DNA of 64,000 bases from Streptomyces sp. MMG1533. GTDB lineage: Bacteria > Actinomycetota > Actinomycetes > Streptomycetales > Streptomycetaceae. Under the pieces are notes generated by a model, which worked only from the letters and a program-made list of their open reading frames with translations, searched no databases and was not told where the DNA came from. A program made the translations under genes and the position numbers. Numbering within the stretch: position 1 is the first letter of the stretch; every line of letters begins with the position of its first letter. The stretch spans positions 14,790-78,789 of the forward strand of contig NZ_LGDG01000002.1 in NCBI RefSeq assembly GCF_001279775.1, written 5' to 3'. Positions 42,853 through 51,424 of this stretch are shown one piece after another.

Positions 42853-44268
42853 TCACACCGGTTCGGGTTGCGGTTGCCGTTGCCGCGCCGATGCGCTCTT
42901 GGGCTCCCACGGCGCGACGGTCCTTGCGTAGCCGTAGACCACTGAGGACATCGCCAGCACGAGAAGTGGTCCGGACACCCACGGATGCCTGGCCATCTCC
43001 AACGGCAGCCAGCGATAGGACACCAAGAGCGCAGCGAAGACGGTCGCGCCGTAGGCGACCAGCCGGATCCCCGATCGATCCCAGCCGCGGTCGAGCGAGC
43101 GCAGAGCCGCCTCGATCGTGAGCGTGAACACCACGCCGGCGATGAGATCCACACCGTAGTGCCAGCCGAATCCCAGCGTTGCGGTGAGCGTAGCTATCAG
43201 CCAAAACGTTCCTGCGAATCGCAGAATTCGTGGGCCCTTCCGGGAATGAATGAAGATCGCGGTAGCCCACGCCGTGTGCAGGCTGGGCATGCAGTTCCGT
43301 GGGGTGATCTCGTCGAACGGCATGGGGTGCGGGGTATTGATCGGCGGCGGCGTGCTCGGCCAGAGGTTGGCCACCGCCCATTGCTCGGTGGGCGGCGTCT
43401 TGGCCCACAGGCTGACCGTCGCCCAGTGCTCGGCGCCGGTGCCGTAGGCGAAGATCGGTCCGACCACCGGGTAGATCATGTAGATGGCGGGCCCGAGGAG
43501 GCCGATCACCAGAAAGGTACGCACCAGATGATGGCTCGGGAAGCGGCGCTCGACCGCCACGTTACGCAGTTGATAGAGCGCGACGACGACCGCGGCCACC
43601 GCGAGTTGGCCGTAGACGATGTCGAGAAAATTGAAGCCGATCGGGCCGGTGGCCGTGACGATCCGGCCCACCAGCCACGACGGGTTGCCCAGCGCGTGAT
43701 CGGCGGTCGCCACGTACTGGTCGAGCACCACCGGGCGCGTCTTGGAGGTGATGAGGAGCCAGGTGTCGCCGGTCTTGCGGCCGGCCACCAGCAGCAGACC
43801 CAGCCCGACGCCCTTCAGCAGCAGGGCGCGTTCCCGGCCGGTACGGCGAGTGACAGCGATGACCGCACAGCCCAGAATCACCCACAACGCACCGTTGCCG
43901 AAGGGGTGGCCGTCGGTCACCTTGGCGCCGACCGCCCACCGGACCACCAAGAAGGCGATGTCGATACCGATCGCGGCGCCGAACGCGATGAACCGTTGGC
44001 GCCAGGTGAGCACCACCATCATCAAGGCCATACCGGCGTACAACAGGAAGCCCGATTTGGGCGGGAATATCAGCTCTCGCACCTGGCAGGTCATCGGCCC
44101 CGCCAGGCCGTAGTGACGTGCGGCGATCTCCAGCGCGACGAGGAATCCGAGGGCCGCGACACCCGCCACGCCCCAGAGTCCCGCCCGTGGCTGACGCCAC
44201 GCGGAGAAGGTTGTTCTGCGTCTTATTCGCGTTATTCGCGAAAAATCCCACGTTGGTATGTATCTCAA
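42853..44268 (-). CDS. PAP2-family phosphatase/transferase (inositol phosphorylceramide synthase-like)
   Basis: The 471-residue membrane protein has about ten helices. A C-terminal PAP2 site reads NCMPSLHTAWATAI and GWHYGVDLIAGVVF, carrying the second and third catalytic motifs with both His and the Asp. The layout fits the AUR1/IPC-synthase-like branch, which acts on lipid phosphates at the outer membrane face. The start is uncertain: TTG at 44268 is used, and the first 20 codons include AGA and ATA, rare in this genome. No strong binding site is seen. Confidence 0.8.
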   Translation of the reverse strand: MRYIPTWDFSRITRIRRRTTFSAWRQPRAGLWGVAGVAALGFLVALEIAARHYGLAGPMTCQVRELIFPPKSGFLLYAGMALMMVVLTWRQRFIAFGAAIGIDIAFLVVRWAVGAKVTDGHPFGNGALWVILGCAVIAVTRRTGRERALLLKGVGLGLLLVAGRKTGDTWLLITSKTRPVVLDQYVATADHALGNPSWLVGRIVTATGPIGFNFLDIVYGQLAVAAVVVALYQLRNVAVERRFPSHHLVRTFLVIGLLGPAIYMIYPVVGPIFAYGTGAEHWATVSLWAKTPPTEQWAVANLWPSTPPPINTPHPMPFDEITPRNCMPSLHTAWATAIFIHSRKGPRILRFAGTFWLIATLTATLGFGWHYGVDLIAGVVFTLTIEAALRSLDRGWDRSGIRLVAYGATVFAALLVSYRWLPLEMARHPWVSGPLLVLAMSSVVYGYARTVAPWEPKSASARQRQPQPEPV

Positions 44269-44619
44269 TTTTCGGCCGATTTCCTATATTTTTGGTTAAA
44301 GGTCAGGGCGGGGTTCTCCCACCACCTTCCGGTCGGGGCCGCTTTCTCCCTCACGACGAGCAGCCCGCTCGACGTGGGAAGACGGAGAGATCGCGGTCCG
44401 GGTTCCGGCATGGGCTGCGCCGGATCCGGGACGGCGACCTGCGCCGGCGGACTCGTCTGGCATCTGACGGGGTGCAGCCTCGGGCAGCACAAGTGACAGA
44501 AGATGAAAATTACCTTGGTCCCGCCATGCCGAAGGCCCCGGACCGATCACGGTCCGGGGCCTTCGGCATCCACTTCCGGCATCAACGCGAGCGGTCATGC
44601 ACGACCGGTGCGCGTGGCG
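44269..44619. other. Gap upstream of the PAP2 gene
   Basis: About 350 bp. Bases 44268-44312 are very AT-rich and probably carry the PAP2 promoter. The remainder has no supported gene and includes the perfect hairpin at 44526-44569. Confidence 0.45.
44526..44569. terminator. Perfect 19-bp stem-loop terminator
   Basis: Bases 44526-44544 pair without mismatch with 44551-44569 around GATCAC. It follows the DUF2637 gene stop by about 50 bp (minus strand). Its core matches the hairpin behind the tRNA fragment at 23825-23857. Confidence 0.9.
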
Positions 44620-45387
44620 CTACTGGCGGTGACGGGGCGACCTCTGTCGCGGTGGCATCGTCAAGGTGATTTGTCGGACGAGTTGCTGGAAGCATGCCAG
44701 GGACGCGACGGCGGGCAGGGCGGCCCCGGCGATACCGGTGAAGGTCCGGTCGGCCTGAGCTACGCACAGCATTACCGCGACAGAGGAAAACAGCAGAACG
44801 ATGAACCATGAGTGCAAAGCTCGGCGCTGATGCAAGGCAGTTCGCAGGATGGAGAGAGAAGCCACCATCCAGGGGCCGTACACGAGAAGAGGCCACTGAG
44901 GGAACGTCCCGCTCTTCGTACCGGCCGGGATGTTCTGCAGAGGCTCGTAGGCCACCATGCCGCCGAAAACACTGACCATCGCCACGATGACGGCAACGAA
45001 TGCGACGATGACGAAGCTGCCGGTCTGCAACCACTTGAGTCGGATTTTTTGGACTCGACTCTTCCGATGCCCGCCGGAAGAGCGTCGGATGGGCGGCAAC
45101 TGAGCAGTGATCTGTGCCAGGTTCTCCATCGGGTCGGTGAAGTCGGCACCGGACGACGACTCGCTGCGAGGCTGCGGCACCACGGCAGCCTGCTCCGCCG
45201 GAACAGCCTCCTGCAAGAGATAGGCAAGTTCCTCAACCGGGTCCCAGCCCGAGTCGGGGGGTACCAACGGGGCCCCCGAGTGCACGGCGTCGACAGGACT
45301 ACCGTGCCAGCCGGTGCCCGAGCCATAGGGGTGTGCGTCGGAATACCATTCACGCGGCACAGAGGGATCTACATAGTCGTGATTCAC
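44620..45387 (-). CDS. DUF2637 membrane protein (SpdB-like)
   Basis: The 255-residue protein has a long polar N-terminus (about 110 residues), a basic stretch (GGHRKSRVQKIRLKW), then four helices (VIVAFVAVIVAMVSVFGGMVAY, WPLLVYGPWMVASLSILRTAL, SWFIVLLFSSVAVMLCV, AGAALPAVASLACFQQL). DUF2637/SpdB-like proteins occur on conjugative elements, where they help plasmid spread between hyphae, and also in chromosomes. Codons are less GC-biased than in neighbours. GTG start at 45387. It is 15 bp from the next upstream small gene. Confidence 0.75.
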   Translation of the reverse strand: MNHDYVDPSVPREWYSDAHPYGSGTGWHGSPVDAVHSGAPLVPPDSGWDPVEELAYLLQEAVPAEQAAVVPQPRSESSSGADFTDPMENLAQITAQLPPIRRSSGGHRKSRVQKIRLKWLQTGSFVIVAFVAVIVAMVSVFGGMVAYEPLQNIPAGTKSGTFPQWPLLVYGPWMVASLSILRTALHQRRALHSWFIVLLFSSVAVMLCVAQADRTFTGIAGAALPAVASLACFQQLVRQITLTMPPRQRSPRHRQ

Positions 45388-45402
45388 GGAAATTCGCCCC
45401 CG

Positions 45403-45687
45403 TCACGCGCGGTCCGCGTGACAGCCGGACTTTTCCTGGTCGTTCCACCGCCGATTGAGTTCCTCCTGGGCCGTCTCCAGCAGCGCGAGGAACTCGCGGA
45501 GCAGTGAGTCGGTGACCTGGAGTTCGACCCGCACGCCGTCCCCGTGCAAGATGCCACGCGGCTCAAGCGCCGAGCGTGCCACACCAGGCAGGTAAGTGTA
45601 TTTCCCCGCTGCCACATCGCGCGTCGCAGGCAGCTCATCCTTCCAGGCGCCGCGGTGAGGCAAGCCATGGGACCTTGCTTTCGTCAT
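45403..45687 (-). CDS. Small protein paired with the DUF2637 gene
   Basis: A 94-residue soluble protein with an alpha-helical C-terminus (VRVELQVTDSLLREFLALLETAQEELNRRW). It has no recognised domain. The 15-bp gap to the DUF2637 gene suggests an operon. Its less GC-rich codons match that gene and suggest shared, possibly mobile, origin. Confidence 0.65.
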   Translation of the reverse strand: MTKARSHGLPHRGAWKDELPATRDVAAGKYTYLPGVARSALEPRGILHGDGVRVELQVTDSLLREFLALLETAQEELNRRWNDQEKSGCHADRA

Positions 45688-45882
45688 GTACCGCTAACGC
45701 CGTTCCCTCTCCTCCAGATGCGCGGCAAATGAGTGACCCTGGCGTCGGGAAAACGAGTAGAGCGTTTCTTAATTAATGTCATCCGCGCCGCACTCCGCAC
45801 GTTATGGTTCGAGCGGGTTGTCTTCTCAAATCTCCTGGTAGTAAATAGGATTCACCGACCAGCAGGTGAGGCGCGGGCACCG

Positions 45883-48330
45883 TCATGAGCGCTCGTCCTG
45901 AACGCCGATCTCCGCCCAGATCGACTTCCCTCCGGCCCGGTGGCGTGTGCCCCAGCGTTCGGCGAACTGAGCGACGAGCAGCAGGCCGCGCCCGCCCTCG
46001 TCGAACATCCGCGCTCGCCTCATGTGCGGGGCGGTGCTGCTGCCGTCGGAGACCTCGCAGATGAGCGCGGTGTCGCGGATCAGGCGCAGCTGAACGGGAG
46101 GGGTGCCGTACCGGATCGCGTTGGTGACCAGTTCGCTCACCACCAGCTCGGCGGTGAAGACCACCTCGTGCAGTCCCCAGTCCGCGAGACACCGGGCGAC
46201 CTTGTCGCGGGCGTCGGCCACGGCGGCGGGGTCGGAGGGCAGATCCCAGGTGGCCACCTGGCCCGCATCGAGGGCCCGGGTGCGGGCGATGAGCAGTGCG
46301 ACATCATCCGACGGCTGTGCGGGGAGCAGACTCCGGACCAGGTCGTCGCAGGTGGCCTCCAGCGAGTGAGCGGGTCGCTCCAGGCACCGGCGCAGCAGCG
46401 CCATGCCCCTGCCGAGGTCGTGCTCGGGGACCTCGACGAGGCCGTCCGTGTACAGCACGAGGAGGCTGCCTCGGGGCACTTCCCATTCGACCGCCTCGAA
46501 AGGCAGCCCGCCCACTCCCAGCGGCGGGCCGGCGGGAAGATCGATGAACTCGGCCTTGCCGTCGGGCGTGACCACGGCGGGCGGGGGGTGGCCCGCGCCG
46601 GCGGCGGCGCAGCGGCGCGAGACGGGGTCGTAGACCAGATACAGACAGGTGGCGACGAGATCGGTGACGATCTCGAGCTCGGGATCCGTTGCCGTGTCCT
46701 CTTCCGCCCTGAGGTGGGTGATCAGGTCGTCGAGATGGACGAGGAGCTCCTCGGGGGGAAGGTCGACGTCCGCCAGCGTGCGTACCGCGGTCCGCAGCCG
46801 CCCCATGGTGGCGGAGGCGCGCAGGCCGTGGCCCACCACGTCTCCGACGACCAGGGCGACCCGGGCGCCCGACAGCGGGATCACATCGAACCAGTCGCCG
46901 CCCAGCCCTGCCCGGGACCGGGCAGGGAGATAGCGGTAGGCCACCTCCGCGGCCTCATGGGCGGGGAGCCGCTGTGGCAGCAGGCTTCGTTGCAGGGCCA
47001 GGGCGGTGGTCCGCTCGCGGGTGAAGCGCCGGGCGTTGTCCACGGCCACGGCAGCGCGTGCGGCGATCTCCTCGGCGAGGAGCAGATCGTCCTCGTCGAA
47101 GGAGGCCCGGCGGTGGTGGCGGACGAGTACGGCCACGCCGAGCGTGATGCCACGGGCGCGCAGCGGGATGACCATGATCGAATGCATCCCGAAGTCGCGG
47201 ACCTTGCCCGCGCGCACGGGGTCGGCGGCCTGCCAGCTCCGGATGGCTTCGTCCAGGGTGCGGTGCAGCGACGAACGGCCCGTGTTCAGGCAGCGGGCGG
47301 GGGGCGAGGATTCCGGGTAGTAGTCCACCTCGCCCGGCTGGACCACCGACTCGGGGGTGCCGGGCAGGACGGACCGCTGCGCGGCACGGCGCAGCGCGAC
47401 GGAGCCTGTGGGGGACGGCCTGGGCTCGACGCCGCGGAACAGCCCGTCCAGCAGGTCGATGCTGATGAAGTCGGCGAGCCGCCCCACCGCCACGTCGGCC
47501 ATCTCCTGGGCCGTGCGCATCACGTCGAGGGTGCTGCCCACCTGCGCGCTGACGTCGTTCAGCAGGACGAGCCGCTCGCGGGCCCGGTGCTGTTCGGTGA
47601 CGTCGAGCGCGATGAGCTGCACGTGTCGCACCTGTCCTGCCGGGTTCCTCAGGGGGGACACCGATACGGCCCAGTATCTGTCGTGGGCTCCGCGCCGCGG
47701 CCGGCCGTGCACCTGGAACCGCTCCGGTTCTCCCGTCGCGAACACCCGGCGCATGCCCTCTTCGACCGTGGTGCAGATGTGGGGAGGCAGGATGTCGGTG
47801 ACGCGCCGACCGCGAATCTGCTCCTCCGTGAGGCCCAGTTCGCGGACCGCGCCGGCGCTCCCCCGCAAGGCACGCAACTCGGCGTCGTAGATCATCACAG
47901 GCAGGTGGCACTGCGCGAAGGCTTCCTCTGTCGTCGCCTCGTCCTTGTGTGGACGTGGCCCCCGATGCGGACGCGGCTGCGGTGGCGACGTGGCCACGAT
48001 GAGCCACTGTGCGTTGCCCTCGCGGTCGAGTGACGCGTACGCCTGCAACTCGGCTTCCAGGGGGTGGCCGTCCTGGTGCCGCAGCGGGGTCGACCCGCCT
48101 CGTCCCTCGAGAACCGCGGAGAGATCCACCATGACGTCGGCGTTCCCGCCGAGCAGACGTGCCGCGGAACGCCCTACGACGTCCTCGTACGGGTATCCGA
48201 GCAACCGCTGTGCGCCGGAACTCCACCCCGTCACGATCCCCCGCGCGTCGACTACCGCCGTGGCCGAGGTGCCCTGATCCGGAAGCTGATCGAGGCCGTT
48301 TCCGAGAGGGCCGGCATTCTCCATGTCCAT
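45883..48330 (-). CDS. PAS-PAS-GAF-SpoIIE phosphatase-HATPase protein
   Basis: The 815-residue protein has PAS 1 (about 18-110, VVDARGIVTGWSSGAQRLLGY), PAS 2 (about 140-255), GAF (about 270-430) and a PP2C/SpoIIE domain (about 450-660, GLGGDWFDVIPLSGARVALVVGDVVGHG). A HATPase_c domain closes it (about 690-810, VVSELVTNAIRYG). This combination dephosphorylates anti-sigma antagonists and phosphorylates them by the kinase-like end, controlling alternative sigma factors. ATG at 48330 (or 48324). A 70-bp copy of its GAF entrance lies at 12029-12098. Confidence 0.93.
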   Translation of the reverse strand: MDMENAGPLGNGLDQLPDQGTSATAVVDARGIVTGWSSGAQRLLGYPYEDVVGRSAARLLGGNADVMVDLSAVLEGRGGSTPLRHQDGHPLEAELQAYASLDREGNAQWLIVATSPPQPRPHRGPRPHKDEATTEEAFAQCHLPVMIYDAELRALRGSAGAVRELGLTEEQIRGRRVTDILPPHICTTVEEGMRRVFATGEPERFQVHGRPRRGAHDRYWAVSVSPLRNPAGQVRHVQLIALDVTEQHRARERLVLLNDVSAQVGSTLDVMRTAQEMADVAVGRLADFISIDLLDGLFRGVEPRPSPTGSVALRRAAQRSVLPGTPESVVQPGEVDYYPESSPPARCLNTGRSSLHRTLDEAIRSWQAADPVRAGKVRDFGMHSIMVIPLRARGITLGVAVLVRHHRRASFDEDDLLLAEEIAARAAVAVDNARRFTRERTTALALQRSLLPQRLPAHEAAEVAYRYLPARSRAGLGGDWFDVIPLSGARVALVVGDVVGHGLRASATMGRLRTAVRTLADVDLPPEELLVHLDDLITHLRAEEDTATDPELEIVTDLVATCLYLVYDPVSRRCAAAGAGHPPPAVVTPDGKAEFIDLPAGPPLGVGGLPFEAVEWEVPRGSLLVLYTDGLVEVPEHDLGRGMALLRRCLERPAHSLEATCDDLVRSLLPAQPSDDVALLIARTRALDAGQVATWDLPSDPAAVADARDKVARCLADWGLHEVVFTAELVVSELVTNAIRYGTPPVQLRLIRDTALICEVSDGSSTAPHMRRARMFDEGGRGLLLVAQFAERWGTRHRAGGKSIWAEIGVQDERS

Positions 48331-48784
48331 TCATCGCCCATCCTGCCCCCGGGCTTTCGGGGCTGGGGAGACTCGGCAGAGACCGCGGGGCGGCGAAAAC
48401 GTCGTATCCGTCGCTTGGGCTCCTTTCTCACTTGTAACTCTCCTCGCGCGCACCCGCAGGTCGACGGGCGGCACGGAAGAGAGTGCCGCACCGAAACGGC
48501 CGCGTACCTGACTACGAGGGCACAGGGCACGTGGCTCCGGGAGGCCACTCATCGAAACGTGAAAGCCCCAGCTCAACGCCCCGCCACCGCCTCTCGCCGC
48601 ACGGTCGGCAGCACTTCGGGCTTCAGCTGTCCGACTCTGCCGGCGGGTGCCCTGCCGGGCAGACCATGGATGCCACGCCCCCCGGCGGCGGACCGACCGC
48701 CGGGGGACGTGACGGGACTGACTGCGTGCCGGAGGGGCACGGCTGCGGGCTGCTCACGCCTTGCGGGCCGGCCGCCCGCCGCCC
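48331..48784. other. Gap with a terminator
   Basis: About 450 bp between the phosphatase gene and the permease gene (both minus). Besides the hairpin at 48679-48706, I see no gene. Confidence 0.4.
48679..48706 (-). terminator. 10-bp stem-loop after the amino-acid permease
   Basis: CCCCCGGCGG (48679-48688) pairs perfectly with 48697-48706 around an 8-base loop, about 80 bp beyond the permease stop. Confidence 0.8.
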
Positions 48785-50275
48785 CTATGAGGGGGTGACG
48801 GTGCTGTGCTTCCTGTTCCGGCCCAGCCGCTCGCGGACCAGGGCGACGGCCACCACGCCCACGGCGACCAGGGTGGACAGGACCACCTGCTCACGGCCGC
48901 CGCCCTCGGCGGTGTCGGTCAGCATGTAGCCCAGGACGAACGTGATCAGGGCGATGGTGGCCCAGGTGAGGTAGGGGTAGAGCCACATCTTGACGACGAG
49001 CTTCTCGGGCGCCTCCCGCTGGACGATCTTGCGCATCCGCAGCTGGGAGAAGCAGATGACCAGCCAGACGAACAGGGCGATCGCACCGGAGGAGTTGAGC
49101 AGGAACTGGAAGACCGTGTCCGGCCACAGGTAGTTGAAGGCGACCGCGACGAAGCCGAAGACCACCGAGGCCAGGATGGCCGACCGCGGTACACCGCGAC
49201 CCGTCGTGCGACCGAAGGCGGCCGGGGCGTCGCTGCGCCGGCCGAGGGAGAACGCCATCCGCGACGCGGTGTACAGGCCGGAGTTGAGACAGGACAGCAC
49301 GGAGGTCAGCACGATGGCGTTCATGATCTGGGCCGCGTGCGGGATGCCGATGGAGCTCAGTGCGGCGACGTAGGAGCCGTCCTTGAGGATGGCCGGGTCG
49401 TCCCAGCGCAGCAGCGACACCACGATCAGGATCGAGCCCAGGTAGAACACCGCGATCCGCCAGATCACGCTGTTGGTGGCCTTCGTGACCGCGCCCTGCG
49501 GGTCCGCCGTCTCGCCGGCCGCCAGGGTGACGATCTCGCTGCCCATGAAGGAGAAGACCACCATCAGGACGCCGGTGAGGATGGCCCCGGGGCCGTTCGG
49601 CAGGAATCCCCCGTGCGCGGTCAGGTTGGAGAAGCCGGTCGTCGGGTGGTCCGAGCCGGGCAGCAGGCCGAAGATCGCGAGGGCGCCGATCACGATGAAC
49701 GCGCCGATGGCGACGACCTTGATGCCGGCGAACCAGAACTCGAACTCGCCGTAGGAGCTGACCGAGACCAGGTTGGTGGCGGTGAGGACGATCATGACGA
49801 TCAGGGCCCAGCCCCATTGCGGGACCGCCGGGATCCAGCCGGCCAGGATCTTGGCTCCGGCGGTCGCCTCGACCGCGAGCACCACGACCCAGAAGAACCA
49901 GTACAGCCAGCCGATCGTGAATCCGGCCCAGCGGCCCAGCGCACGATCCGCGTAGGCGGAGAACGAGCCGGACGTGGGGTTCGCCGCGGCCATTTCGCCG
50001 AGCATGCGCATGACGAGGACGACGAGGACTCCGACGAGCCCGTAGGAGATGAGGATGCCGGGGCCCGCGGCGGCGATGCCGGAGCCGGAGCCGACGAACA
50101 GGCCGGCGCCGATGACACCGCCGATGGCGATCATCGACAGGTGACGGTTCTTCAGTCCGGCTTGCAGGCCGGAGGATCCTGCCGGGGCGGTGCTTTCGGT
50201 GCCGGGAGTGGCGCCAGAGGTGGTCGACGGATCATCGGTGGGGAGCGGGGGACGTGTGGTCATCTCGACATCCAT
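48785..50275 (-). CDS. APC-family amino acid permease (GABA/AAT type)
   Basis: The 496-residue protein has 12 predicted helices. It matches the AAT branch: LKNRHLSMIAIGGVIGAGLFVGSGSGIAAAGPGILISY, MLGEMAAANPTSGSFSAYADRALG and FMGSEIVTLAAGETADPQ. These imply proton-coupled uptake of an amino acid or GABA. It is transcribed away from a GntR regulator with a palindrome between them, so that regulator probably controls it. ATG at 50275 or 50263 are both possible. Confidence 0.9.
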   Translation of the reverse strand: MDVEMTTRPPLPTDDPSTTSGATPGTESTAPAGSSGLQAGLKNRHLSMIAIGGVIGAGLFVGSGSGIAAAGPGILISYGLVGVLVVLVMRMLGEMAAANPTSGSFSAYADRALGRWAGFTIGWLYWFFWVVVLAVEATAGAKILAGWIPAVPQWGWALIVMIVLTATNLVSVSSYGEFEFWFAGIKVVAIGAFIVIGALAIFGLLPGSDHPTTGFSNLTAHGGFLPNGPGAILTGVLMVVFSFMGSEIVTLAAGETADPQGAVTKATNSVIWRIAVFYLGSILIVVSLLRWDDPAILKDGSYVAALSSIGIPHAAQIMNAIVLTSVLSCLNSGLYTASRMAFSLGRRSDAPAAFGRTTGRGVPRSAILASVVFGFVAVAFNYLWPDTVFQFLLNSSGAIALFVWLVICFSQLRMRKIVQREAPEKLVVKMWLYPYLTWATIALITFVLGYMLTDTAEGGGREQVVLSTLVAVGVVAVALVRERLGRNRKHSTVTPS

Positions 50276-50598
50276 GGAGGGAGGGCGGACGAGGACATAC
50301 GTCGGCGAGCCGGGGCGGTGGTGACCGCGCGGCTGCACCGACGGGGGACGAGTGCCGTGGGACGGGAAATTAGTTCACTACGATCCAAAAGAACAAGGCT
50401 TGTTTAAATGTTCACCGTGCTCTATTTTTCGTGCAGCGCGGAACTGCTGCTCCGTAGGGCTGCCGCGTCGTCCCCCGTGTTCCGGCCCCCGTGGGAGCCC
50501 TCATGCACACAACACCGCGGCAAGGTCGCGAGAACCACCGGTGCGGACGGTGTCGCCGCGGCCCGTGACCCCGCTCAGCAGGCCGTTAGGGTGGCGTC
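50276..50598. promoter_or_regulatory. Divergent promoter region of permease and GntR genes
   Basis: The 323-bp gap has an AT-rich centre (about 50365-50435). It includes AACAAGGCTTGTT and a nearby TTTAAATGTTCACC. No other gene is supported. Confidence 0.55.
50392..50404. promoter_or_regulatory. Candidate GntR operator palindrome
   Basis: AACAAG-G-CTTGTT is a perfect 6-bp inverted repeat with one central base, midway between the divergent permease and FadR-type regulator. Its size fits FadR/GntR operators. Binding by the adjacent regulator is inference. Confidence 0.5.
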
Positions 50599-51345
50599 GT
50601 GGTGAATCCAGCGGGCAAGTTCGGGCCCTACAGCCAGCCAGGGCCGGCGCGGCCGGGGTCGGTCGCCGGGTTGCTGGACGCCCGGGTCCTTCCCGGCGGG
50701 GGTCAGACGGGATCGGAACTCGTCCGGTCACGGATCGCATTGCGGGTGCGCCTGAAGTCCGTGTCACCGGGAGACCGGCTGCCGGACGCCGGCGTCCTCG
50801 CCGAGGAGCTGGGGATCAGTGAGATCACCGTCCGCCGCGCGCTGGAGGGGATGTGCCAGGACGGCTTGCTCGACCGCCGACGCGGCCGGGCGGGCGGGAC
50901 CTTCGTCGCACCGGGCTGGGACGCGGTCGTCGCTCTCATGCACGACGCCGACGAGGCGGCCTCGCTGGACGCCTTCCACCTGCTGCTCGAGTGCGGCCTC
51001 GTGGCGCACAGTGCGGGCGAGGTCCCGGCCGATCACCTCGATGGGCTGCGGACACTGGTCGACGAGATGGACGTGACCGACGACCCGGCCCGACTGCTCG
51101 AACTGGAGACGCGGTTCCATCTCGACCTCGCGGAGGCACTCGGCGGCGCCGGAATCCGCGAGTTCGCCGCCGACCTGCTCGGTCGGCTGTGCCTGCTGCT
51201 GCCCGCTCCTACGCCCGCGGTCGTACGGGCGCGCAACCGCTGCCACGCCGACATACTCGCCGAACTGGGCCGTGGCGCGATGGACCCGGCCGTGCGGGCA
51301 GTGAAGGCACACCACCGGACGCACCAGCCCGCCCACTCGGACTGA
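50599..51345 (+). CDS. GntR-family (FadR/FCD) transcriptional regulator
   Basis: The 248-residue protein has a winged-helix domain (about 38-105): GSELVRSRIALRVRLKSVSPGDRLPDAGVLAEELGISEITVRRALEGMCQDGLLDRRRG. An all-helical FCD domain follows (about 115-235) with metal-ligand type residues ETRFHLDLAEAL, RNRCHADIL and KAHHRTH. It likely senses an amino acid or carboxylate and controls the two flanking permeases. GTG GTG start at 50599. It stands divergent to one permease and upstream of another. Confidence 0.88.
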   Translation: MVNPAGKFGPYSQPGPARPGSVAGLLDARVLPGGGQTGSELVRSRIALRVRLKSVSPGDRLPDAGVLAEELGISEITVRRALEGMCQDGLLDRRRGRAGGTFVAPGWDAVVALMHDADEAASLDAFHLLLECGLVAHSAGEVPADHLDGLRTLVDEMDVTDDPARLLELETRFHLDLAEALGGAGIREFAADLLGRLCLLLPAPTPAVVRARNRCHADILAELGRGAMDPAVRAVKAHHRTHQPAHSD

Positions 51346-51424
51346 CGCCCCCTCGCGCACCCCGAGTGCCGACACCCCGCTCACTCACCCCTTGCGACGC
51401 CACACCGCATAAGGAGCTGCCGCC

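Noticed and set aside
45940..48033. A roughly 700-codon plus-strand frame opposite the multi-domain phosphatase
   Set aside because: The minus-strand protein has complete PAS, GAF, PP2C and HATPase motifs; the plus frame is low-complexity Arg/Gly/Ala.
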